A stretch of 64,000 nt of DNA, from NCBI GenBank assembly GCA_016795325.1, contig JAEUHY010000016.1, positions 62,001 through 126,000 on the forward strand, in the 5' to 3' direction. The notes below the pieces were generated by a model, which made no database searches, was not told where the DNA came from, and saw nothing but the letters and a program-made list of their open reading frames with translations. Positions 53,386 through 61,273 of the stretch are shown here, one piece after another (position 1 is the first letter of the stretch; the number at the start of each line of letters is the position of its first letter). This DNA is from Planctomycetota bacterium (GTDB taxonomy: Bacteria; Planctomycetota; UBA1135; GCA-002686595). Made by a program: the position numbers and the translations under genes.

Positions 53386-54566
53386 AGAGCGCGCTCCAGC
53401 CAACCCGTGGCGATCAGGTGATCACGATCGGGCGCGTCGAGGATGATGTCCTTGTGCTCCATGTCGCCGACGCGACTGCACACGGTCCAGCCGGTGTCGC
53501 GGTCGCGGTCGAAGGCGACGACGTTCGCGAACGCCTCGCGCGATAGGTTCGCGAGCAAGGTGGGGGAGTGCGTCGTCGCGATGACCTGGATCTTGCGTTT
53601 GGCGGTGATCGACTCGAGCAGTTCGGCGAGCAGGTGGATGCGCGTGGGGTGCAGACCGGCGTCGGGCTCTTCGAGCACGACGATCGAGCCCTCGGGCACG
53701 GTCATCAGCGCGGTGAGGATGCCGAGGAAGCGCAGCGTGCCGTCGGAGAGGCTGCGGGCGCTGATGCGGCGTTCGGCGTTCCCGTGTTGCTCGACGACGA
53801 GGAAGTAGACGTCGCCGACGGACTTGACCTCTTCGAACTCAAGTCGCCGGACCTGCGGAGCGGCCAACTCCGAAAGCCAGGCGACCAACGCTTGTTGGTC
53901 TGCATCACTGAGGCCACGCAGCATCGCTGCAAGATTCTCGCCGCTCTCGCCGATGTGCGGCGCCTTGATCGGAGCTGGTGATCGAGCAGCCGAGGGTGCG
54001 ACATCCAGAAACAACGCGTCACGCAGCAGCTGTCCGAGGCGTTGCCAAGCGGTTGCACTCGCCGGCTCCATGTGGCTATGCGCCGCTCCGAGCGACTGCG
54101 AGTGCATCTCCGCCAAGAGGCTCTGAGTCCGTGGGTGCTCCGTTAGCAAGTCAGCGCCCCGCGGATTCGTAAGCGCATGGCTCACGCCGCCGTACTCGAT
54201 TCGCTCCTCGGCAGCGTGTAGTTCGGCGCCGCGATCCAGGTGCAAAGAGAAGCCGATAGGTGTCTCGACCGCGACGAAGGTCGCGTCGATCTTCAGTCCG
54301 TGCGCGCCGAGTCGAACCGCTTCGTTCTCGGCCCCGCGAATTCCCGGCCAAGTCTGCCGACCGCCCTCTTGGCGACCCCGCAGCGCGTCGAAGACCGGCA
54401 AGCCGATGGCGAGTCCCTTCAGGAAACGAATCGCATCCAACGCATTGCTCTTCCCCGACCCATTCGGCCCCACGAACACCGTCAGCGGGCCGAACTTGAC
54501 CTCGTTGCGGGCGGCCTCGCCTACGCCGAAGCTCTTCCAGTTGGTCAACTTGAGGGACCGGAGCAT
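53382..54566 (-). CDS. AAA15-type ABC ATPase, possible defence protein
   Basis: The 394-residue ATPase begins MLRSLKLTNWKSFG, the usual opening of RecF/OLD-like AAA proteins. It has Walker A GPNGSGKSNA (about residue 31), a signature-like SARSLSDGTLRFLGIL near 282, Walker B SIVVLEEPDAGLHP, and the switch His in IATTHSPTLL. No TOPRIM domain is fused, but the next gene may supply one. This split layout resembles known two-gene ATPase/TOPRIM defence pairs such as PARIS, although sequence identity with them cannot be claimed. Confidence 0.8.
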   Translation of the reverse strand: MLRSLKLTNWKSFGVGEAARNEVKFGPLTVFVGPNGSGKSNALDAIRFLKGLAIGLPVFDALRGRQEGGRQTWPGIRGAENEAVRLGAHGLKIDATFVAVETPIGFSLHLDRGAELHAAEERIEYGGVSHALTNPRGADLLTEHPRTQSLLAEMHSQSLGAAHSHMEPASATAWQRLGQLLRDALFLDVAPSAARSPAPIKAPHIGESGENLAAMLRGLSDADQQALVAWLSELAAPQVRRLEFEEVKSVGDVYFLVVEQHGNAERRISARSLSDGTLRFLGILTALMTVPEGSIVVLEEPDAGLHPTRIHLLAELLESITAKRKIQVIATTHSPTLLANLSREAFANVVAFDRDRDTGWTVCSRVGDMEHKDIILDAPDRDHLIATGWLERAL

Positions 54567-54661
54567 GCTGGGAGCGTAGCCCTGCCGTCGGTGCGCGGCG
54601 AGACTCAGCCGACTTGGCCGCCCCTGCATCCGCCGGGGGCAGGGCCGCGTACACCTTCCCC

Positions 54662-55690
54662 GTGAGGACAAACAACCAAACGCGGCGCTGGCGCTGGCTT
54701 ACCTGGCTCGCGGGCGGGGTGGGGCTGGCGACACTCGCGGCCGTGACGAGCTGTGCTGGCATGAAAAGGAGCGAGATCGAGACGCGGCTCGTGGGGCTTC
54801 CCAAGAACGCCGGCATGGCGGCGCTGGGGCTGCAGCGGCGCACGGTGAACGTGAAGCTCGAGGGCCGCGAACGCGAGGTCGAGTACGTCTGGACGCACGC
54901 GCCGGCCGCGCCCGGTCGCAAGCTCAGCGACGCGCCGATCGTGTTCGTGCACGGCACGCCGGCGTGCCTGTTCAACTGGTCGCTCCTGTGCTTCGACGGC
55001 GCGCAACCCTCCGAGCTCGTCGGCGCCGTGGACATCTACGCATTCGACGTCGTCGGGCACGGAGTGGGGACGAAGAGCGCTCCGCCGTACACGTTCCAGG
55101 CCTGCGCCGATTCCGTGCGCGGCTTCCTCGAACTGCACGACCTGCGCAACGTCACGCTCGTCGGCCAGTCCTACGGCGGCGAGTTCGCCTGGCGCGCCGC
55201 GCTCGACGCGCCGGAGCGTGTGTCGAAGCTCGTCCTGATGGATTCGTCGGGCTACAAGCGCGCCGACGGCGAGTGGCTCCCCGAAGAAGAGAAGCTGCGC
55301 AACTGGCCCGGAGCGGGCTTTGGTTACCTGCTCAGCTCGCGCGACCGCATCCGCCCCGCGCTGCAGCTGCACTTCGCCTCGCCGATCCGCGATGACCAGC
55401 TCGAGGAGATGTTCCTCATGTGCGAGAACGCCGACAACTGGAAGGCGATGACGCAGCTGTGCCGCGACGAGAACGGTACGCGCGAGGGCGAGATCAAGTC
55501 GATCCGTCAGCCGACGCTGCTCCTGTGGGGCGAGAAGGACATCGCGTACACCGTCGAGAAGGTCGCCAAGCGCTTCCAGCGCGACATTCCTCAATCGCGT
55601 TTGGTGCTCGCGCCCGCGGGCCACTATCCGCACGAAGAGGCCGTGCCCTTCGTGCGCCGCGAGCTGCTCAACTTCCACCTCGGCCGCTGA
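54662..55690 (+). CDS. Alpha/beta hydrolase, probable lipoprotein or membrane-anchored
   Basis: The 342-residue enzyme has a hydrophobic leader (WLTWLAGGVGLATLAAVTSC) that could be a lipobox, an oxyanion-hole HGTP segment (PIVFVHGTPACLFNW), the nucleophile elbow GQSYGG, the acid in LLLWGEKDIAY and the final His in APAGHYPHEE. The full Ser-Asp-His triad is present. Substrate unknown. The GTG at 54662 was chosen; a TACACC -10-like box ends 5 nt before it, so the mRNA may be leaderless. Confidence 0.82.
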   Translation: MRTNNQTRRWRWLTWLAGGVGLATLAAVTSCAGMKRSEIETRLVGLPKNAGMAALGLQRRTVNVKLEGREREVEYVWTHAPAAPGRKLSDAPIVFVHGTPACLFNWSLLCFDGAQPSELVGAVDIYAFDVVGHGVGTKSAPPYTFQACADSVRGFLELHDLRNVTLVGQSYGGEFAWRAALDAPERVSKLVLMDSSGYKRADGEWLPEEEKLRNWPGAGFGYLLSSRDRIRPALQLHFASPIRDDQLEEMFLMCENADNWKAMTQLCRDENGTREGEIKSIRQPTLLLWGEKDIAYTVEKVAKRFQRDIPQSRLVLAPAGHYPHEEAVPFVRRELLNFHLGR

Positions 55691-55699
55691 GGCGCTCCC

Positions 55700-56773
55700 A
55701 TGCTCGCTATCGCACTGGCGCTACTCGCAAACGACGGCGCGGATACGACGGCGAAGCCCGTCAAGCTCGAACCGCGCGCCGCGAGTTGGAGCGATCTGCA
55801 GCAGGTTTTCCCGCAGGAATGGATGCTGCCAGAAGCGCTGTGGGCGCCGACGGACCCTGCCGCGCGGGACGCGACGTTGCCTTTCGCGCTCGAGCGTCTC
55901 GCCGCGGCGCGTTTCGACGCGAGTGAAGCGGCCCCGGCGTGGACACGTTCCCTGGGCGACATCGTTCAAGAGGCGCGCAAACGCGGCACGAGCAAGGACA
56001 AGCTCGATCCGCTGCTCGCTGAGCTGAAGAGCGCGAACCCGGTCGCTCACGCGGAGTGCGCGAAGCTCGTGCGCGAACTCCTGTACGACAGCGGTCTCAC
56101 CACGAAGAAGTGGAACGGCGAGAAAGACCAGTCCGACGACGGCCTGTACTTCGGCGCCGTGCTGCAACTCAACAAGGCGCAGTCCAAGCCCTGGTCCGAC
56201 TACAAGAACCTCGACACGGTCCACCAAGCGGCCGCGCTCGTGAACGCGGATCTCGAGGCCATCAAGGCGGCGCTCAACGACTATCCGTCGATGCTCACCG
56301 ACCCCGGCACGAGCTACGAGAAGATCGGGCCGACCGCTGGGACCTTCGTCGTGGGCCGCGACGACGCGCGCGGTCCCTTCGCCGGCCTGCGCATCGCCTT
56401 CCGCTCCGACTTGCCGTTCCCGTTCGGACACTACGACTGCGACCTAGGCATCCTCGACACGCTCGACGCGAAAGGTCGCATGACGACCTACGTCTTCACG
56501 CCGAGCAAGGACTTCTACTGGTTCGCGGGTCAGGACTGGCACCACCCGATTCGTTCGAGCGACGGCGCATTCCAGGGCTTGCTCCTCGTGCGCGTCGCGG
56601 GCTTCGACTTGAAGAGCGTCCCCGACGGCGACAGCGACCGCATCGCGGGCACACGCGTCGCGCTGGGCAATTTGAAGCGGCGCTCGGAGGCCGCGTTCCG
56701 CGCCTACGGCGGTCCGCCGCGCACGTTGAGCGGGGCCGTGCCGAGCTTCGACGTGCTCGCGCGGTCGAAGTGA
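55700..56773 (+). CDS. Unknown protein with short leader, downstream of the hydrolase
   Basis: The 357-residue product starts MLAIALALLANDGAD, a very short hydrophobic leader. The remainder is soluble, with a helical first half and a strand-rich second half (GPFAGLRIAFRSDLPFPFGHYDCDLGIL, MTTYVFTPSKDFYWFAGQDWHHPIRSSDGAF). The WHHPI and HYDCD stretches could hold a metal or active site, but no family was recognised. It follows the hydrolase by 9 nt and so is probably co-transcribed. Confidence 0.72.
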   Translation: MLAIALALLANDGADTTAKPVKLEPRAASWSDLQQVFPQEWMLPEALWAPTDPAARDATLPFALERLAAARFDASEAAPAWTRSLGDIVQEARKRGTSKDKLDPLLAELKSANPVAHAECAKLVRELLYDSGLTTKKWNGEKDQSDDGLYFGAVLQLNKAQSKPWSDYKNLDTVHQAAALVNADLEAIKAALNDYPSMLTDPGTSYEKIGPTAGTFVVGRDDARGPFAGLRIAFRSDLPFPFGHYDCDLGILDTLDAKGRMTTYVFTPSKDFYWFAGQDWHHPIRSSDGAFQGLLLVRVAGFDLKSVPDGDSDRIAGTRVALGNLKRRSEAAFRAYGGPPRTLSGAVPSFDVLARSK

Positions 56774-56840
56774 CCTAGCCCAGCGCGCCTACGCCAACGG
56801 GCGGCGTCGGCGTACGCACATTGCGGTCGTTCGTGGCCAT

Positions 56841-56875
56841 TGCACACATGCGCGCAAGCGCATATGAGGTGTGCA
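56841..56875. promoter_or_regulatory. Nested palindrome over the arsR translation start
   Basis: TGCACAC (56841-56847) and GTGTGCA (56869-56875) flank an inner ATGCGC-GCAA-GCGCAT repeat (56848-56863). The right arm includes the ribosome site and the A of the arsR ATG. It is a likely ArsR operator, and in RNA could also hide the ribosome site. Confidence 0.68.
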
Positions 56876-57240
56876 TGGCGATTTCGACGGCGGCTGCGAA
56901 GGTTGGCGTGGAGCGAGTGCTGCCGGCGCTCGCCGAGCCCACGCGCGTGCGTTTGATCGCGTTGCTGGGCGAGGGCGAGACCTGCGTGTGCCACCTCGTT
57001 GCAGCGCTCGCGCTGCCCCAGCCGGTGGTCTCGCGGCACCTGGGCGTGCTGCGCCGCGCCGGGCTCGTCGCCGCGCGCCGCGATGGGCGCTGGATGTGGT
57101 ACCGGCTGGTTCCGGGCGCGACGCGGCTCTCGCGCGCGCTCGTCGACGCCGTGCTCGAGTGCCGCGACGAACTTCCCGGCTACGCGCGGGCGGCGCAACG
57201 TTGCGCCCGCTCGCAGGCGCGGCCGGATTGCTGCAAGTAG
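56875..57240 (+). CDS. arsR: ArsR-family arsenic-responsive repressor
   Basis: The 121-residue winged-helix repressor has ALAEPTRVRLIALLGEGETCVCHL, where TCVCHL matches the arsenite-binding ELCVCDL motif of classical ArsR, then QPVVSRHLGVLRRAGLVAARRDGRWMWYRL for the recognition helix and wing. A C-terminal DCC could add further Cys ligands. The ATG at 56875 follows GAGGTG closely. It is followed after 12 nt by arsM, its probable target operon partner. Confidence 0.92.
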   Translation: MAISTAAAKVGVERVLPALAEPTRVRLIALLGEGETCVCHLVAALALPQPVVSRHLGVLRRAGLVAARRDGRWMWYRLVPGATRLSRALVDAVLECRDELPGYARAAQRCARSQARPDCCK

Positions 57241-57252
57241 GAAAGACAGGCC

Positions 57253-58137
57253 ATGACAACGCAGAACGTTGGAACCGGTGCGCTCGGCGGCGAGCACGAC
57301 GTGCGAGCCAAGGTGAAGGAGGGCTACGCGGCGATCGCCGCGGCTTCTTCGACGAGCTGCTGCGGGCCCAAGGGCGGCTGCGGCGTGCGCGACGACTCGA
57401 GCGAGCTCGCGCGGCGCATCGGCTACTCGGACGACGAACTCGCCGCGCTGCCGGAGGGCGCGAACCTGGGCCTTTCCTGCGGGAATCCCGGCGCTCTCGC
57501 GGCCCTGCGGCCCGGTGAAGTCGTGCTCGACCTCGGCAGCGGCGCCGGGTTCGACTGCTTCATCATCGCGCCCAAGGTCGGGCCCAACGGTCGTGCGATC
57601 GGCGTCGACATGACGGGCGAGATGCTCTCTAAGGCGCGCGCCAACGCCGCGGCGTACCGCGCGCGCACGGGGCTCGCCAACGTCGAGTTCCGCTTGGGCG
57701 AGATCGAGCACTTGCCGGTCGCCGACGCCTCCGTCGACGTCGTGATCTCCAACTGCGTGATCAACCTTTCGCCCAACAAGGCTCAGGTCTGGCGCGAGAT
57801 CGCGCGCGTGCTGCGGCCGGGCGGCCGTGTCGCCGTCAGCGACATCGCGTTGCTCAAGCCGCTTCCCGAAGCCGCGCGCGGCATGGTCGAGGCGCTCGTG
57901 GGATGCGTCGCCGGCGCTGCGCTCGTCGATGAGTCGCTCGCTTGGATGCGCGCCGCCGGCCTCGTCGACGTCGGCGTGCGACTCAAGAGCGACTACCTCG
58001 ACGCGATGGAGAGCTCGACCGATCCGCTCTACCAACGCCTCGTCGACGTGCTCCCGGCCGGCTCGCGCGCGTCGGACTACGTCGCCAGCGCCGAATTCAC
58101 GGCCGTCCGCGCCAAGGCGCGCGCGAGCTGCTGCTGA
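57253..58137 (+). CDS. arsM: Arsenite methyltransferase ArsM
   Basis: ArsM methylates arsenite with S-adenosylmethionine. The 294-residue product has the SAM loop EVVLDLGSGAGFDCFI, the conserved Cys near residues 76 (LGLSCGNPG), 166 (VISNCVINLSPNK) and 218 (GCVAGA), matching the three arsenic-binding Cys of known ArsM, and extra Cys in SCCGPKGGC and the terminal SCC. It follows arsR directly, so methylation is probably induced by arsenite. Confidence 0.94.
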   Translation: MTTQNVGTGALGGEHDVRAKVKEGYAAIAAASSTSCCGPKGGCGVRDDSSELARRIGYSDDELAALPEGANLGLSCGNPGALAALRPGEVVLDLGSGAGFDCFIIAPKVGPNGRAIGVDMTGEMLSKARANAAAYRARTGLANVEFRLGEIEHLPVADASVDVVISNCVINLSPNKAQVWREIARVLRPGGRVAVSDIALLKPLPEAARGMVEALVGCVAGAALVDESLAWMRAAGLVDVGVRLKSDYLDAMESSTDPLYQRLVDVLPAGSRASDYVASAEFTAVRAKARASCC

Positions 58138-58227
58138 CCGGCGGCCGCGCGACGCCGCGTTCGAGCTCGCTTTTCCGTAGATCGCGTCACCCGCCCGAGC
58201 TTCGGCGCGGTATGGAACGGCGTGGCC

Positions 58228-61155
58228 ATGGAGCGCCGTTCCGACCCCGACCCCCAGTCGCTGCTCGAGCATTCCGCCCGCGTGCGGGCGCTCGCGCGGG
58301 CGTTGGTGCTCGATCCGAACGAAGCGCTCGACATCGAGCAAACGACCTGGCGGCGCGTGTTGGAGTCCGGGCGCTCCACGTTTTCCGCCGCCTGGATCGC
58401 GGCCGTGGTCCGCAACGTCGCGCGCTCCCGCTGGCGTGAAGGCGCGCGGCGGAGCGAGCGCGAGCAGCGCGTCGCGACGGAGCATCTGCCCGGCGCTTCG
58501 CCCGCTGAGATTCTCGAGCGCGAGGAGCAACGTCGGCGGCTGGTCGAGCACGTTCTTGCGCTCGGAGAACCGTGGCGCACGACGCTGGTGCTCCACTACC
58601 TCGAAGAGCGCCCGCTGCGCGAGGTCGCGGACTTGATGGATGCGCCGTTCGAGACGGTGCGTGCGCGCGTCAAGCGCGGGCTCGAGCTGCTGCGCGAACG
58701 ACTGAGGCGCGAGTCGGGCCCCGACTGGGCGATGGCGTTGCTCAACGGACTTCGACTCGAAACCGAATCGGCCGGCGCCAGCTTGGCGGCCGGAGGAGTG
58801 CTTGCGATGGGAACGGCAGCAAAACTCGCCGTTGCTGCGGCGTTGGGCGTCCTCGCTCTCGTGCTGCTCTTGCGCTCGCGTGCAAGCGAGCCGGCGCACC
58901 CCGAGCAGCTCGAGGTCGAGTCGGCGCACAGCGCGCGCACGGTCCTCGAGGATGAGTCCCGCTCGTCCGCAGCACTTCCAGCGGAACGCTTCGCTGCTCC
59001 CGACGTGCAGGGCGTTGCGCCCTCGCTCGCGCCCGATGTCACCCCCGCGGCGACGGGCGTTCAGCTGCGCGTGCTCTGGGAGCGTGATCGCTCCCCGGCG
59101 GCAGAAATCTGGGTCGAATTGCGCACGAGCGGCGATCCGGCCCCGGACCTCCAGCGTCGCAGGGCTCTCACGGACGCGCTTGGGCAAGTGCGCTTCGACG
59201 CGGTTGCGCCTGGTCGCGTTCGCGCGAAAACAGACCGCGGCGCGCAGTTCGTCGGCGAGCTTCGTCCCGGTGAGTCGCTCGAGGGCGAACTCTTGCTCCG
59301 CGACGGATTCAGCGTGCGCGGCGAGGTGGTCGACGAGCACGAGCGCGCAGTGGCCGGCGCGGAGATCTGGCTCGAAACCGACACGTTGGTCGGCGATGGC
59401 TTCGCCGTTGCGCACACGGATTCCCGCGGTCGCTTCGAACTCAGCGCGTTGTCTCCCGATCAATCGAGCCTGATCGGAGCGCGGGCGCCGGGGCGCGCGC
59501 CCTCCGCGCAGCACATCCTGTTCGGCGGCGATGCGCGTGTCGTGGACTTGCGTCTCGTGCTGCGCGCACCAGGGGACGCGCTCAGCGTGAACGTCGTCGA
59601 CACGTTCGGAGCTCCCGTCGCAGGCGCGGTCGCGTGCCTGGGTGAGCCGTCGTGGCGCGGCTCGTTGTCGAAGTTGGACGACTCGCGCCAGATGCCGCCG
59701 CCCGCGTTGACCGCGCGCGCCGACGCGGCGGGCCGCATCGAATTCCAGGGCGTCGGATTCGGGGAGCAGCCGCTGTGCGTTCGCGCGCCCGATCTCGCGC
59801 CGTGGCAGCGCACGGTCACGATCGGCCGCGAGACGTCCGTGCGTGTCGTGCTCGAGCCCGCCGTCTCGCTTCGCGGCGAAGTGCTCGACGCGGACGGGGC
59901 CCCGGTCGCGGGCGCGCGCGTCGCGGTCGGTCCGCTCGGCGAGTTCATGGAAGTCGCGACGCTGTCGGCGCGCGATGGAAGCTTCACGCTGCGCGGGTTG
60001 GCTGGCGGTTCGTTCCGAGCCAACCTGCGAGCGGAAGGCGTCGGCTCGGCCCAGGCGCAGTTTTACGCGGCGCCTGGAGAACAATTGGAATGGCGCGTCC
60101 AACTTCCGCGCGGTGGAGTGATCCGGGGGCGTGTCGTCGCGCCCGGCCTCGCGCTCGACGAGCTCGCGGTCGTCAAGACGACGCTGCGAGGCATCACCTT
60201 CGAGCAAGTGAGCGCGAAGCTCGACGCCGAAGGGCGCTTTCGCTTCGAAGGCTGCGAAGATGTGGACGTGGAGCTCACGGTCGAGCGCAGCGGCGGGCTC
60301 ACTCCCCTGTTGCGACAAAGAGCTGTGCGGCCGTCCGACGAAGAGCTCGTGCTCGCCCTCGATCCCGCGACGCTTCCCAGTGCACGTCTGCGCGGCCGCG
60401 TGGTGGACGAGCGCGGCGAGCCGCTGCTCGACGTCGAGGTCAGCCCGTATTCACCGTTGATTCCCCACTCGCCGATCGAAGAAGTCGATCCGCAGAGCGG
60501 ACGTTTCGATCTGGGGCCGTTCGCGCCCGGCCAGTGGGGGCTCGTCGTCTCCGCGCGCGGCAGGCCAGCGCTGCGAATTCCGTTGCGCACGTTGGCGGCC
60601 GGCGAGCTCGTCGAGCTCGGCGACGTCGTCGTGACCGCGGGCGGCACTCTTGCGGTCGCACTGCGCGGTCTGCTGGACACCAGCGGTGCGCCCGTGCGGG
60701 TCGAGCTCGATCCGCTGGACGGGCAATTCGCCAGCAATTTCGAGGGCCCGGGGCCGCTGGTGCGCTCGCCGCAACTCGCGCCGGGTCGCTACGAAGCGCG
60801 CGCGTCGACACCGAACGCCGCGAGCACGACGCAGACGGTGGAAATCGTAGGCGGCTCCGAAAGCGTGCTCGAGCTGGAGCTGACGCCCGCGGCGCCGTGG
60901 AGCGCGACGCTCGTCGACGCAAACTCGAAAGCGCTCGACGGTTGGGTTTCGTGGACGGCCGTCAACCGCGAGCGTGCCGTGCTCGCACGCGGGTTCGAGA
61001 GCGTTCGCGGCGGATTGCTGCGCTCGGCGAGCGCGTTGCCGGCCGGGGAGATCGAAATCGCGCTGCAGATGCAGGCTCTGGGTCTTGTCGGCGTCGCGCG
61101 GCTGCCCGCGGACCTCGGCGCGCGCGCGGCGGCCGTGCCCGTGACGATGCGCTGA
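58228..61155 (+). CDS. ECF sigma factor fused via one TM helix to a large exported repeat region
   Basis: The 975-residue protein starts with an ECF sigma factor: region 2 at about 15-85 (NEALDIEQTTWRRVLESG, AAWIAAVVRNVARSRWRE) and region 4 at about 110-165 (LGEPWRTTLVLHYLEERPLREVADLMDAPFETVRARVKRGLELLRE). A single membrane helix follows near residues 195-215 (AAKLAVAAALGVLALVLLL). The remaining ~700 residues are strand-rich units like the carboxypeptidase regulatory/Ig-like fold (VRGEVVDEHERAVAGAEIWLET, LRGEVLDADGAPVAGARVAVG, LRGRVVDERGEPLLDVEVS). The sigma part would face the cytoplasm and the repeats the outside. The ATG at 58228 was chosen over a GTG at 58222. Confidence 0.85.
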   Translation: MERRSDPDPQSLLEHSARVRALARALVLDPNEALDIEQTTWRRVLESGRSTFSAAWIAAVVRNVARSRWREGARRSEREQRVATEHLPGASPAEILEREEQRRRLVEHVLALGEPWRTTLVLHYLEERPLREVADLMDAPFETVRARVKRGLELLRERLRRESGPDWAMALLNGLRLETESAGASLAAGGVLAMGTAAKLAVAAALGVLALVLLLRSRASEPAHPEQLEVESAHSARTVLEDESRSSAALPAERFAAPDVQGVAPSLAPDVTPAATGVQLRVLWERDRSPAAEIWVELRTSGDPAPDLQRRRALTDALGQVRFDAVAPGRVRAKTDRGAQFVGELRPGESLEGELLLRDGFSVRGEVVDEHERAVAGAEIWLETDTLVGDGFAVAHTDSRGRFELSALSPDQSSLIGARAPGRAPSAQHILFGGDARVVDLRLVLRAPGDALSVNVVDTFGAPVAGAVACLGEPSWRGSLSKLDDSRQMPPPALTARADAAGRIEFQGVGFGEQPLCVRAPDLAPWQRTVTIGRETSVRVVLEPAVSLRGEVLDADGAPVAGARVAVGPLGEFMEVATLSARDGSFTLRGLAGGSFRANLRAEGVGSAQAQFYAAPGEQLEWRVQLPRGGVIRGRVVAPGLALDELAVVKTTLRGITFEQVSAKLDAEGRFRFEGCEDVDVELTVERSGGLTPLLRQRAVRPSDEELVLALDPATLPSARLRGRVVDERGEPLLDVEVSPYSPLIPHSPIEEVDPQSGRFDLGPFAPGQWGLVVSARGRPALRIPLRTLAAGELVELGDVVVTAGGTLAVALRGLLDTSGAPVRVELDPLDGQFASNFEGPGPLVRSPQLAPGRYEARASTPNAASTTQTVEIVGGSESVLELELTPAAPWSATLVDANSKALDGWVSWTAVNRERAVLARGFESVRGGLLRSASALPAGEIEIALQMQALGLVGVARLPADLGARAAAVPVTMR

Positions 61156-61273
61156 CGGCGTGCTGCTCGATCCTCAAGCGGCGATTGCCCGGCTCGCGCG
61201 CGGTCTCTAACCTCTGCGCCGCTCGTTCCCCCGTTCTCTCGTTCCCTTCATGCCCGGGTGGGCAGAGGAAGTC

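Noticed and set aside
52816..54566. Assignment of the ATPase/TOPRIM pair to PARIS or to a named Abi system
   Set aside because: Gene sizes differ and no profile search could be run; only the general architecture is similar.
56704..60318. 1204-codon minus-strand open frame opposite arsR, arsM and the sigma-factor fusion
   Set aside because: Composition is typical of an antisense frame, and all motifs (ArsR, ArsM Cys, sigma regions) are on the plus strand.
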